DNA of 6,113 bases from Sulfurovum sp. (GTDB taxonomy: Bacteria; Campylobacterota; Campylobacteria; Campylobacterales; Sulfurovaceae), in the NCBI GenBank assembly GCA_030626265.1, contig DAOUPF010000091.1, forward strand, positions 1 through 6,113. Reading direction: 5' to 3'. The notes beneath the pieces were generated by a model. That model searched no databases, had not been told where the DNA came from, and saw nothing but the letters and a program-made list of their open reading frames with translations. Of this stretch, positions 1-5,940 are shown one piece after another. Each line of letters starts with the position of its first letter. The first letter of the stretch is position 1. The position numbers and the translations under genes are program-made.

Positions 1-338
1 CCAACATTCAAACCTTTTGGCTTAAGGATGTATCTTCTATCACCATCTACATACTTGATGAGACAGATTCTACAGTTTCTATATGGGTCATACTCAACAG
101 TAGCTACTGTACCCTCTATACCAAACTTGTTTCTTTTGAAGTCGATGATTCTATATAGTTTCTTCGCTCCTGCTTCTCTGTGTCTTGAAGTGATTCTACC
201 ATTGCTGTTTCGTCCAGCGTGTGCTGGAAGTTTTACAAGTAGACTTCTTACACTAGCTTTTGCTGTGATGTCTCCACTATCTAGGTTAGTTATATATCTT
301 CTACCTGGACTGGTTGGTTTATATGATTTAATTGCCAT
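1..338 (-). CDS. rplB: 50S ribosomal protein L2 (N-terminal part, runs off left edge)
   Basis: L2 is a primary 23S rRNA-binding protein needed for subunit association and the peptidyl-transferase region. The reverse-strand translation from the ATG at 338 gives 112 codons. It begins [15 protein letters not shown] and contains [37 protein letters not shown] and [13 protein letters not shown], all in the order expected for the L2 N-terminal OB-fold RNA-binding domain. About 160 C-terminal residues, including the conserved histidine of the peptidyl-transferase region, lie outside the window. A GGGAGAG ribosome binding site (342-348) fills the 10-bp gap after rplW and supports this start. The TSPGRRY and ITSRH(R/K)[15 protein letters not shown] wording resembles Campylobacterota L2 proteins. 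It is the fifth gene of the S10 operon and is expected to share the rpsJ promoter. Confidence 0.97.
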   Translation of the reverse strand, partial: MAIKSYKPTSPGRRYITNLDSGDITAKASVRSLLVKLPAHAGRNSNGRITSRHREAGAKKLYRIIDFKRNKFGIEGTVATVEYDPYRNCRICLIKYVDGDRRYILKPKGLNV

Positions 339-348
339 CGTCTCTCCC

Positions 349-630
349 TTATACCGCTAGGCTTTCGATTTTAGCATCTTCTGGAAGCTTGACATAAAAC
401 TTTTTAGTGTTAGGTCTTTTTCCTTCGATACCTTTAAATCGCTTGACTTTTCCCGGTACTCTCATCGAGTTTACTCTCAAAGGTTTGATATCAAAGTACT
501 CTCTGAAAACCTCTTTAAGTCCGTTCTTTGTCATTCGTGGAGTAGTTTGCACTACGATGACACCATCTTCTTGAAGATCTAAACTCTTCTCTGTATACAT
601 AATTGCTTTTATATCTGTAATATCTGCCAT
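349..630 (-). CDS. rplW: 50S ribosomal protein L23
   Basis: L23 sits at the polypeptide tunnel exit of the 50S subunit and is the docking site for trigger factor and the signal recognition particle. The 93-residue product has the usual family length. Visible family features are the N-terminal block [12 protein letters not shown], a central VREYFDIK-like helix region ending in [12 protein letters not shown], and the [13 protein letters not shown] strand near the C-terminus. Glu14 in the TEK motif aligns with E. coli Glu18, the trigger factor contact; this is by-eye alignment. The start codon lies 1 bp after the rplD stop, so translation is probably coupled. An AGAG stretch inside the end of rplD is the likely ribosome binding site. 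Identity is secure from sequence and gene order. Confidence 0.96.
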   Translation of the reverse strand: MADITDIKAIMYTEKSLDLQEDGVIVVQTTPRMTKNGLKEVFREYFDIKPLRVNSMRVPGKVKRFKGIEGKRPNTKKFYVKLPEDAKIESLAV

Positions 631-631
631 C

Positions 632-1225
632 TTAACTCTCTTTTGTCAATTTTTCAAATACAGACTTCTCAATCACGATTGCGTGATATGCTGCTGCTAG
701 ATAAGCATTAAGCTCATTGCCTTCTACTAAATAGCTCTCTTGAAGATTTCTAAATGCCATGAATGTTTTGTCATCGATCATCTCTTTGACTACTAATACA
801 TCACGCTGATTGAAGCTACCTACATACTCTCTAGCATCTTTTGTCTTGCCAGACTCAAGAAGAACACTATCAACAACAAAAAGTTTCTCGTTAGCTGCTT
901 TCTCTGCTAATGCATGCATAAGAGCTAAACGCTTCTGCTTTTTGTTTACTTTTTGAAAGTAGTTTCTATCTGTACTTGGACCAAAAGCTACACCACCACC
1001 AACAAATATAGGTGATCTTAGTGATCCTGCTCTAGCTCTACCGCCACCTTTTTGAGCCCAAGGCTTGCGACCTCCACCTCTAACTGCTGAACGATTTTTA
1101 GTCTGTGCAGTGTTTGCTCTATTGCTAGCTTCATAAGCTTTGCAGTATAGCCATAGGTTGTGTGGGTGAACCTCTGAAAACTCTTTTGGGAGATCAGATA
1201 TTTTAATTACTGTTGCATTACTCAT
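632..1225 (-). CDS. rplD: 50S ribosomal protein L4
   Basis: L4 binds 23S rRNA early in assembly and sends a long loop into the nascent-peptide tunnel. The 197-residue product carries the signature loop at about residues 43-95: [19 protein letters not shown], then [13 protein letters not shown] and [15 protein letters not shown]. Lys59 in the QKG motif aligns with E. coli Lys63, a position known for macrolide-resistance changes; it is wild-type Lys here. The globular part ends with the [15 protein letters not shown] tail typical of the family. It is slightly shorter than the roughly 204 residues I recall for Campylobacter L4, the difference being near the N-terminus. Its ATG overlaps the rplC TGA by 4 bp (ATGA), a sign of translational coupling. 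In E. coli L4 represses its own operon through a long leader; the leader seen here is too short to be that structure. Confidence 0.97.
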   Translation of the reverse strand: MSNATVIKISDLPKEFSEVHPHNLWLYCKAYEASNRANTAQTKNRSAVRGGGRKPWAQKGGGRARAGSLRSPIFVGGGVAFGPSTDRNYFQKVNKKQKRLALMHALAEKAANEKLFVVDSVLLESGKTKDAREYVGSFNQRDVLVVKEMIDDKTFMAFRNLQESYLVEGNELNAYLAAAYHAIVIEKSVFEKLTKES

Positions 1226-1803
1226 TTAACAATCCTTACTAGGCCTCTAGCGCCTCTATGTCCAGGAACTGCACCCTTGAGTACCAGCACACCATTTTCA
1301 GCATCAAATGAAATTACATCATTTTTCGCTGTAAATTTAGTATTACCGTATTGTCCTGGCATTTTTTTACCTTTTTGAACACGACCAGGCCACTCAGCAT
1401 TTCCGATTGAACCTGTTCTTCTACCAAATCTATGACCATGTGATGCTGGTCCAATTGCGAAGCCATGTCGCTTGACAGCACCTTGGAAACCTCTACCTTT
1501 AGAGTTGAATGAGCTTTTCACCAATAGTGTATCAGACAACACTGCTGTACTCAAATCTCCAGGCTCTGTACCCTCTGCAACTTCAATAGTCATAAACTTG
1601 TTAAACTCTTTTGAGATACCAAACTTAGCTTGTTGACCTTCGATACTCTTGTTTATCTTTTTACTACTATGATACGATACCAATGCTTTACCATCTTCTC
1701 TAACTTCACAGACTTTCGTCTCAATGACTTTTAGAAGAGTAACAGGAACACTTGGTACATCAACAGTTCTGCTCATACCAATCTTTTCTACTATAAATTC
1801 CAT
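1222..1803 (-). CDS. rplC: 50S ribosomal protein L3
   Basis: L3 is an early-assembling 23S rRNA-binding protein whose extension approaches the peptidyl-transferase centre. The 193-residue product shows the family signature at about residues 101-151: [32 protein letters not shown], then [17 protein letters not shown]. Gln151 in MPGQYGN matches the glutamine (E. coli Gln150) methylated by PrmB. Whether it is modified here cannot be seen. The C-terminal [25 protein letters not shown] is also typical. The N-terminus [11 protein letters not shown] is the usual L3 start. A TAGGAG ribosome binding site lies in the 9-bp gap after rpsJ, and the stop overlaps the rplD start by 4 bp. Confidence 0.97.
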   Translation of the reverse strand: MEFIVEKIGMSRTVDVPSVPVTLLKVIETKVCEVREDGKALVSYHSSKKINKSIEGQQAKFGISKEFNKFMTIEVAEGTEPGDLSTAVLSDTLLVKSSFNSKGRGFQGAVKRHGFAIGPASHGHRFGRRTGSIGNAEWPGRVQKGKKMPGQYGNTKFTAKNDVISFDAENGVLVLKGAVPGHRGARGLVRIVK

Positions 1804-1812
1804 CTACTACTC

Positions 1813-2124
1813 CTACTTGTCCATTGATCTAATTTCAACTTCTACTTCAGGCGCAAGATCCAACTTCATAAGTGAATCAATTGTGTCTGATGTAGCTGAA
1901 ACTATATCAATCATTCTTGAGTGAATTCTAATCTCAAACTGCTCTCTAGCATCTTTGTTCACATGTGGTGACTTCAATACTGTATAACGTTTGAATTTGC
2001 TTGGCATTGGTACTGGACCAATAACCTCTGCACCTGTGCGTCTAACTGCATCTACAATAGATGCAACAGAGCGGTCTAAAACACGGTGATCGTAAGCTTT
2101 TAGCTTCAATCTAATCTTTTCCAT
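1813..2124 (-). CDS. rpsJ: 30S ribosomal protein S10 (NusE)
   Basis: S10 is a small-subunit head protein and, as NusE, a partner of NusB in antitermination and transcription-translation coupling. The 103-residue product starts [17 protein letters not shown] and carries the S10 signature [17 protein letters not shown], followed by [24 protein letters not shown]. The signature ends P-S where most family members have P-T. I chose the ATG at 2124 because it gives the exact family length and has an AGAAGGG ribosome binding site just upstream (2130-2136). An in-frame ATG at 2163 would add 13 residues not found in the family and has no ribosome binding site. It is the first gene of the S10 operon in this window and is transcribed from a promoter near 2180-2185. 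Confidence 0.97.
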   Translation of the reverse strand: MEKIRLKLKAYDHRVLDRSVASIVDAVRRTGAEVIGPVPMPSKFKRYTVLKSPHVNKDAREQFEIRIHSRMIDIVSATSDTIDSLMKLDLAPEVEVEIRSMDK

Positions 2125-2129
2125 TTTTA

Positions 2130-2136
2130 CCCTTCT
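2130..2136 (-). promoter_or_regulatory. rpsJ ribosome binding site
   Basis: The transcript reads AGAAGGG followed by five A/T-rich bases and then ATG at 2124. This site decides the rpsJ start in favour of 2124 over the in-frame upstream ATG at 2163. Confidence 0.75.
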
Positions 2137-2145
2137 AAAGAACTC

Positions 2146-2161
2146 GTCAGATTTCACTGAC
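2146..2161 (-). other. Small hairpin in the S10 operon leader
   Basis: The leader RNA can fold GTCAG (2161-2157) with CTGAC (2150-2146) around a 6-nt loop, making a perfect 5-bp stem. It lies about 10 nt upstream of the rpsJ ribosome binding site. It could stabilise the 5' end or serve as a protein-binding site, but a 5-bp stem can occur by chance. Confidence 0.35.
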
Positions 2162-2179
2162 ATAAATTTTTGGAAGCAG

Positions 2180-2185
2180 ATTATA
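2180..2185 (-). promoter_or_regulatory. S10 operon promoter, -10 box
   Basis: On the minus strand the sequence reads TTTGCTTAGGTATAATC, with a perfect TATAAT at 2185-2180 preceded by a T/G-rich stretch of the Campylobacterota type. No good -35 hexamer is found 16-18 bp upstream, which is common in this phylum. Transcription would begin near 2173, giving a leader of about 49 nt before rpsJ. Confidence 0.65.
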
Positions 2186-2229
2186 CCTAAGCAAACCTAT
2201 TTGATAGATGATATTCAGGTCTAAATGGT

Positions 2230-2235
2230 TATAAT
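2230..2235 (+). promoter_or_regulatory. Promoter -10 box for the P-loop ATPase gene
   Basis: A perfect TATAAT follows TGGT, about 35 bp before the ATG at 2271. A TTGATA at 2201-2206 resembles a -35 box, but the 23-bp spacing is too long for a classical promoter. Expected transcription start is near 2242. A very strong AGGAGG ribosome binding site lies at 2257-2262, 8 nt before the start codon. Confidence 0.55.
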
Positions 2236-2270
2236 TTCTAAACTCATTTCCTTTTGAGGAGGAAAGATAT

Positions 2271-3359
2271 ATGCATTTACTAGAATATTTCTACAATTTA
2301 TCTATCAAGAACGATTTTTTTAGAGATCGAAAGATGAAGATACCCCACCATACCTCTTTTCACCTATATGGTGCTAGAGGTACTGGTAAAAGTACTCTAG
2401 TCATTGAGTACCTACAGGGATTAGAAGAGGATAGCTGGCTATATATAGACTGCCAAGACCCTATATTTGCCCTTGAAGATATAGATAGTGAGATACTGGA
2501 TGCCTTTATAGAAGAGGAGGAGATACAAACCGTTATACTGGATCACTATTATGATGGCTTCTTAGATACCTTGCCACAATGCCGCCAGCTTGGTATTGTG
2601 AGCAGAGAGAAGTATCAGCTGGACTTGCCACACCTCATAGAGCTATATCCACTAGACTATGAGGAGTTCCTCTCATTTGAGAAGGGCATGTCAGCAGCTA
2701 ACAGTTTCAACCATTTCCTAAAGGTGGGTACACTACCCATAGTAGCACACAACAATTTACATGCCTTTACTATATATATGCGAAACTTCTTTTATGCTAG
2801 TTTTGATGAAGATGAGAGCAGACTTATGCTCATACTAGCTAGATATCAAGGTCACAGAGTTACTACTCATCAGATATACACTTATGCCAAAGATTATTTC
2901 CGTATCTCCAAGGACTGGGTTTATAGAACTATCAAACGATTTACAGAGGAGGGGTTGATACTGTTTGTAGATGATATAGATATAAAGGGTGCTAAGAAGA
3001 TGATACTATATGATTTTGCCCTATCCAAGTACCTCAGCAAGTCACAACAATTTCCAGTCACCTTTGATGCTATCATCGTACTAGCCTTGTCAAAGCATAA
3101 AATCCCATTCAAAGCACTAGGACTTCATGGCTATCTCATAGCTGATGATGAGCTGATAGTCCCATCAGCATTTGAGAGTGAAGAGAGCTTCTGGCAAAAA
3201 TCCTATAACAAAATCTCTATATATAAGAAGCATAATATAAAAAAAGTAACTATAGTATCAGTATCTAATCAATACAGCTTTACTCTCAATGAGATAGAGT
3301 TTGAAGCATCGCCATTTTATGAGTGGAGTATCCTCAATGAGATTCCAGATGAGGGATAA
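2271..3359 (+). CDS. P-loop ATPase with winged-helix-like region, function unknown
   Basis: The 362-residue product is a probable cytoplasmic ATP-binding protein; no enzymatic or cellular role can be assigned. A clear Walker A motif GARGTGKST lies at residues 34-42. A Walker B strand TVILD (87-91) is followed by His92, where most AAA proteins have the catalytic Glu. The segment YPLDYEEFLSFEK (126-138) resembles the 'PLSFxEFL' stretch of ATPases in the Pfam AAA_14/DUF4143 group. Residues about 183-235 look like a winged helix (RYQGHRVTTHQIYTYAKDYF, then KDWVYRTIKRFTEEGLIL). The last 120 residues recall the nuclease-like C-terminal domain of that group, but I see no intact PD-(D/E)xK motif. I recall that Helicobacter pylori also has a conserved hypothetical ATP-binding gene (HP1321) beside rpsJ, which would make this neighbourhood conserved; this needs checking. 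The ATG has an ideal AGGAGG site 8 nt upstream. No transmembrane segment or signal peptide is seen. Confidence 0.85.
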   Translation: MHLLEYFYNLSIKNDFFRDRKMKIPHHTSFHLYGARGTGKSTLVIEYLQGLEEDSWLYIDCQDPIFALEDIDSEILDAFIEEEEIQTVILDHYYDGFLDTLPQCRQLGIVSREKYQLDLPHLIELYPLDYEEFLSFEKGMSAANSFNHFLKVGTLPIVAHNNLHAFTIYMRNFFYASFDEDESRLMLILARYQGHRVTTHQIYTYAKDYFRISKDWVYRTIKRFTEEGLILFVDDIDIKGAKKMILYDFALSKYLSKSQQFPVTFDAIIVLALSKHKIPFKALGLHGYLIADDELIVPSAFESEESFWQKSYNKISIYKKHNIKKVTIVSVSNQYSFTLNEIEFEASPFYEWSILNEIPDEG

Positions 3360-3363
3360 TACT
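3327..3363. terminator. Imperfect hairpin at the convergent 3359/3362 junction
   Basis: AGTATCCTCA (3327-3336) can pair with TGAGG (3350-3354) plus ATACT (3359-3363), with GATA bulged out, around a 13-nt loop. It spans the end of the ATPase gene and reaches into the last codons of the convergent small gene. No T-tract follows on either strand, so a terminator role is only a possibility. Confidence 0.25.
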
Positions 3364-3604
3364 ACTTCTTCTCCATCTTATCTATCTCATCACCAAAAGC
3401 AACCCTAGGATCAGACAAGGCATAAAAGGTATACCCCAACAATGCCACAACCCATGGCAAAAAGAACCCAAGGATCATACCAAAAAATATACTTATCCCT
3501 ATAGGTATCTCCAGTAGCATACTAGCAGTACTCCCACCAACTATAGCAAAAGCTATACTGACATAAAGTACTATCTTAATGGCTTTGGGGCTTATGTTAT
3601 CCAC
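3362..3604 (-). CDS. Small two-helix inner-membrane protein, hypothetical
   Basis: I do not recognise a family. The 80-residue product has two strongly hydrophobic segments, about residues 9-31 (IKIVLYVSIAFAIVGG onward) and 35-58 (IGISIFFGMILGFFLPWVVALLG). They are joined by a very short turn with Glu and Pro. The charged C-terminal tail ends GDEIDKMEKK. This suggests a helical hairpin in the inner membrane; the general shape recalls AtpZ/AtpI-like small proteins, but the similarity is too weak to name it. The start is GTG, supported by a GGAG ribosome binding site 7 nt upstream (3612-3615) and a good promoter just beyond. An upstream ATG (3617) is in another frame and stops after six codons. 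The gene converges on the ATPase with only 2 bp between stop codons, and is divergent from the AEC permease gene. Confidence 0.75.
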   Translation of the reverse strand: MDNISPKAIKIVLYVSIAFAIVGGSTASMLLEIPIGISIFFGMILGFFLPWVVALLGYTFYALSDPRVAFGDEIDKMEKK

Positions 3605-3611
3605 TGAGGTG

Positions 3612-3615
3612 CTCC
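3612..3615 (-). promoter_or_regulatory. Ribosome binding site supporting a GTG start
   Basis: GGAG on the minus strand lies 7 nt before the GTG at 3604-3602. No in-frame ATG exists nearby that would keep the first hydrophobic segment, so this site decides the start of the small membrane protein. Confidence 0.6.
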
Positions 3616-3629
3616 ATTTATTTTTTGGT

Positions 3630-3640
3630 ATTATATCAAA
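3630..3640 (-). promoter_or_regulatory. Extended -10 promoter for the small membrane protein
   Basis: The minus strand reads TTTGATATAAT (3640-3630), an exact match to the TTTGNTATAAT form common in Campylobacterota sigma-70 promoters. The predicted start of transcription near 3623 leaves a leader of about 19 nt with the GGAG site inside it. Confidence 0.7.
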
Positions 3641-3690
3641 TAGAGTTTATGCTAGAGGTACTAATATTTAAAGTCGCACTACTTTATTTT

Positions 3691-3700
3691 TTGCTAAAAT
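3691..3700 (+). promoter_or_regulatory. Extended -10 promoter for the AEC permease gene
   Basis: TTGCTAAAAT, preceded by a run of T, has the TTGN plus TANAAT arrangement. Transcription would begin near 3707. An AAGGA ribosome binding site (3717-3721) stands 6 nt before the ATG at 3728. No matching -35 box is apparent. Confidence 0.65.
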
Positions 3701-3727
3701 AGTCACTATAGTAAAAAAGGATCAGAA

Positions 3728-4678
3728 ATGTCAATCTACATGCATACACTAACCTCTATACTCATACTTATACTTATAATGCTTTTGGTAGTTTATCTAC
3801 GTCATAAAGAGCTACTGAAACAGGAAAATGGTATGCTATTCTCTTGGCTTGTCCTACAAGTTACACTTCCTGCACTTATCTTCTCATCTATGGCTCACTC
3901 TACTATGGAGTGGCATTATCTTTTACTTTTCTTGATAATGTTCGCTTCAGAGATGATATTGCTAGTAGTAGCTTGGGCTATAGGTAGGATGATGAAACTC
4001 AATCGCCCTCAAATGGGATCTTTTTTACTGGTTTCTGCATTTGGTAGTTCTGGACTTCTTGGATATGCTCTAATATCCGAACTTTTCCCTGGCAACAGCT
4101 CAGTCCTCGCAGAAGCTGCCTTTGTTTCGGAGCTAGGAGTAGGATTGCCCCTGTTTACTATCGGAGTAATGGTAGCTGTTTACTATGGAAGTTCTAAAGA
4201 GGGAGAAAAAAACCTTCTCGCTAGTGCATTACCTTTTTTCCGATCTCCTATATTTATCTCCATTATTGCTGGTGCTCTCTGGTCAATTTTGTCTCTACCT
4301 ACAAAAGGGGTCTTCGCAGAAACTCTCTTTGCAGTTACTCATATACTAGGAAGTGCTAACACTTTTTTAGTGACATTGATAGTTGGTGTTCTTCTAAAGT
4401 TTGGTTCACTTCGTGATATCATATGGATAGCTATGGTTGTGATAATACTCAAACTTATCATATCGCCTATACTTGTCTCTATGCCTGCGGCTCTAATGGA
4501 TCTTGATATATGGCAACTGCAAGTATTGATTCTTGAATCTGCCATGCCTTCAGCAATGCTCAGCGTTGTTTTGGCAAACCGTTATGGTTGTGATGCCAAT
4601 CTTGCTGCAAAATTAGTCTTTGTGACTCTTTTTGCAAGTATAATAACCACATCTATGATGCTTAAGTTGCTTAGTTAA
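3728..4678 (+). CDS. AEC-family (auxin efflux carrier type) permease
   Basis: The 316-residue product is a polytopic inner-membrane transporter of the AEC/BART superfamily. In bacteria these are thought to move organic acids, amino acids or related small molecules; the substrate here cannot be told. About ten hydrophobic segments are visible, at roughly 7-24, 38-56, 63-85, 97-117, 129-152, 172-190, 207-224, 229-253, 265-283 and 292-314. This fits two five-helix halves. Family-like motifs are WLVLQVTLPALIFSSM (40-55), SAFGSSGLLGYALISELFPG (103-122) and, most tellingly, LILESAMPSAMLSVVLANRYG (267-287) followed by AAKLVFVTLFASIITT. The usual Asn after FG in the first crossing motif is Ser here (FGSSGLLGY). 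Length matches the family. The start has its own promoter and ribosome binding site, and the gene appears to be transcribed alone. Confidence 0.88.
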   Translation: MSIYMHTLTSILILILIMLLVVYLRHKELLKQENGMLFSWLVLQVTLPALIFSSMAHSTMEWHYLLLFLIMFASEMILLVVAWAIGRMMKLNRPQMGSFLLVSAFGSSGLLGYALISELFPGNSSVLAEAAFVSELGVGLPLFTIGVMVAVYYGSSKEGEKNLLASALPFFRSPIFISIIAGALWSILSLPTKGVFAETLFAVTHILGSANTFLVTLIVGVLLKFGSLRDIIWIAMVVIILKLIISPILVSMPAALMDLDIWQLQVLILESAMPSAMLSVVLANRYGCDANLAAKLVFVTLFASIITTSMMLKLLS

Positions 4679-4844
4679 ACCCGAAATATGCAATAGAGAT
4701 TACAAAACTAGCACAAGTCATTGTATCTAGCACTATATCGGTACTCTTCCATATATCTCTCTCCTATTAGGCTTTCTGATATCTTAGCTATCCTGCATAA
4801 TACAATAATCTTTCTCAAAAGAGATGCTAATCCTTTGGTAAATC

Positions 4845-4873
4845 TTGCTGTACTTACAAAATTAGGCTATGAT
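4845..4873 (+). promoter_or_regulatory. Promoter for the aldo/keto reductase gene
   Basis: TTGCTG (4845-4850) and TATGAT (4868-4873) are separated by 17 bp, a standard sigma-70 layout, and transcription would begin near 4880. An AAAGG ribosome binding site (4891-4895) lies 6 nt before the ATG at 4902. The rest of the spacer 4679-4844 shows no convincing gene; it holds a CTAGCAC direct repeat (4708-4714 and 4727-4733) of unknown meaning. Confidence 0.5.
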
Positions 4874-4901
4874 ATAGTAATATATTTTTTAAAGGTAAAT
4901 C

Positions 4902-5927
4902 ATGCAATATAGATATATAGGAAAAACTGGTCTTCGTGTATCACCAATATGTATGGGTACTATGACTTTTGGTACACAGTGTGATAAAAAAGAGGCATTT
5001 AGAATCATGGACAAAGCATATGATCATGGAGTAAATTTCTATGATACGGCTGAACTCTATCCTGTCCCTCCTGATGGAAAACTAGCAGGGATAACTGAAG
5101 AGTGGGTGGGAGAATGGATGAAAACAAAGCCAAGAGACTCTATCATACTAGCAAGTAAAATTGCGGGGGCAGCTAATGGATGGTTCGTTCCGCCTATTCG
5201 TCATGGACTTACGGCAATAGACAGATTTCATATAGAGCGTGCGATAGAGGGAAGTCTCAAGCGTCTCAAAACAGATTATATAGACCTCTATCAGATGCAT
5301 TGGCCTGATACCATAGTACCTATAGAAGAGTCTCTAGAAGCATTTGACAGGTTGGTCAAATCAGGAAAAGTTAGATATATGGGAACCTCCAATGATACTG
5401 CTTATGGCACAAGTAAAGCTCTGATGACCTCTCATTATAAAAATTATGCCCGATTTGAATCCATACAAAACAATTTCTCTATGCTAAACCGTAGATTTTT
5501 AGATGAGCTCTCCACTCTCTGTAAGGAAGAACAAGTATCACTATTGCCATACTCTCCACTAGCAGGAGGAGTGCTCTCAGGAAAATACAATCAGGTTGCC
5601 CAACCAGAAGATGCAAAAGGAAGGTTTGCAGATTATCTCAAGTCATCAAATAAAAGACAACGCCTTATGGCACAACGCTTCATGAATGACAAGACACTAA
5701 AATCTACACAAAAATACATCCAGATAGCTACAGATATAGGTATAGATCCTGTCACACTAGCTACAGCATGGTCAAAGCAGTTTGATTTTGTAGCATCTAC
5801 TATCATAGGGGCTACTTGTACAGAACAGCTAGACGCATCACTAGCGGCCATGGATTTAAAACTAAGTGACGAAACTCTAAAGGCTTGTGATAAAGTACAT
5901 GAAGAGATACTATATCCTATGGGTTAA
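4902..5927 (+). CDS. Tas-like aldo/keto reductase (NADPH-dependent oxidoreductase)
   Basis: The 341-residue product is a cytoplasmic aldo/keto reductase with a TIM-barrel fold, reducing carbonyl substrates with NAD(P)H; the physiological substrate is unknown. The full catalytic tetrad is visible: Asp48 and Tyr53 in NFYDTAELYP, Lys86 in ILASKIAG and His133 in LYQMHWPD. Other family motifs are MGTMTFG (18-24), SLKRLKTDYIDLYQ (118-131), IQNNFSMLNR (188-197), PYSPLAGGVLSGKY (216-229) and the cofactor-binding end IIGATCTEQLDASLAAM (301-317). The AE(L/M)YPVPP stretch and the ending with VHEEILYP resemble E. coli Tas (YgdS), whose length of about 346 residues is similar. I therefore place it in that subgroup, but give no symbol. 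The ATG is supported by an AAAGG site 6 nt upstream. It is preceded by its own promoter and converges on the Sel1-repeat gene. Confidence 0.93.
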   Translation: MQYRYIGKTGLRVSPICMGTMTFGTQCDKKEAFRIMDKAYDHGVNFYDTAELYPVPPDGKLAGITEEWVGEWMKTKPRDSIILASKIAGAANGWFVPPIRHGLTAIDRFHIERAIEGSLKRLKTDYIDLYQMHWPDTIVPIEESLEAFDRLVKSGKVRYMGTSNDTAYGTSKALMTSHYKNYARFESIQNNFSMLNRRFLDELSTLCKEEQVSLLPYSPLAGGVLSGKYNQVAQPEDAKGRFADYLKSSNKRQRLMAQRFMNDKTLKSTQKYIQIATDIGIDPVTLATAWSKQFDFVASTIIGATCTEQLDASLAAMDLKLSDETLKACDKVHEEILYPMG

Positions 5928-5939
5928 TTTAGGATATAG
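5910..5939. terminator. Perfect 10-bp inverted repeat over the convergent gene ends
   Basis: CTATATCCTA (5910-5919) and TAGGATATAG (5930-5939) are exact reverse complements around a 10-nt loop. The left arm encodes the last residues of the aldo/keto reductase, and its TAA stop lies in the loop. The right arm ends 1 bp before the stop codon of the convergent Sel1-repeat gene (5941-5943). The location suggests a bidirectional terminator or mRNA 3'-end stabiliser. The stem is AT-rich and no run of T follows on either strand, so intrinsic termination is not certain. Confidence 0.5.
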
Positions 5940-5940
5940 A

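Noticed and set aside
28..360. Plus-strand open frame of 110 codons
   Set aside because: It lies antisense to rplB, whose identity is certain, and has no family features.
2125..2163. N-terminal extension of S10 by 13 residues from the in-frame ATG at 2163
   Set aside because: It has no ribosome binding site, would leave a leader of only about 10 nt from the predicted start of transcription, and adds residues absent from the S10 family. The start at 2124 has AGAAGGG and gives the standard length.
3600..3617. ATG at 3617 on the minus strand as start of the small membrane protein
   Set aside because: It is in a different frame and reaches a stop after six codons.
4671..4763. Minus-strand open stretch of 30 codons overlapping the end of the permease gene
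   Set aside because: There is no start codon with a ribosome binding site at its beginning, the length is within chance, and it shows no family similarity that I can recognise.
4813..4824. TCTC-AAAA-GAGA mini-hairpin as terminator of the permease gene
   Set aside because: A 4-bp stem without a T-tract, 135 bp past the stop codon, is within chance expectation.
4721..4912. Plus-strand open frame of 63 codons before the aldo/keto reductase
   Set aside because: It starts with TTG without a ribosome binding site, overlaps the reductase start and its promoter, and has no recognisable motif.
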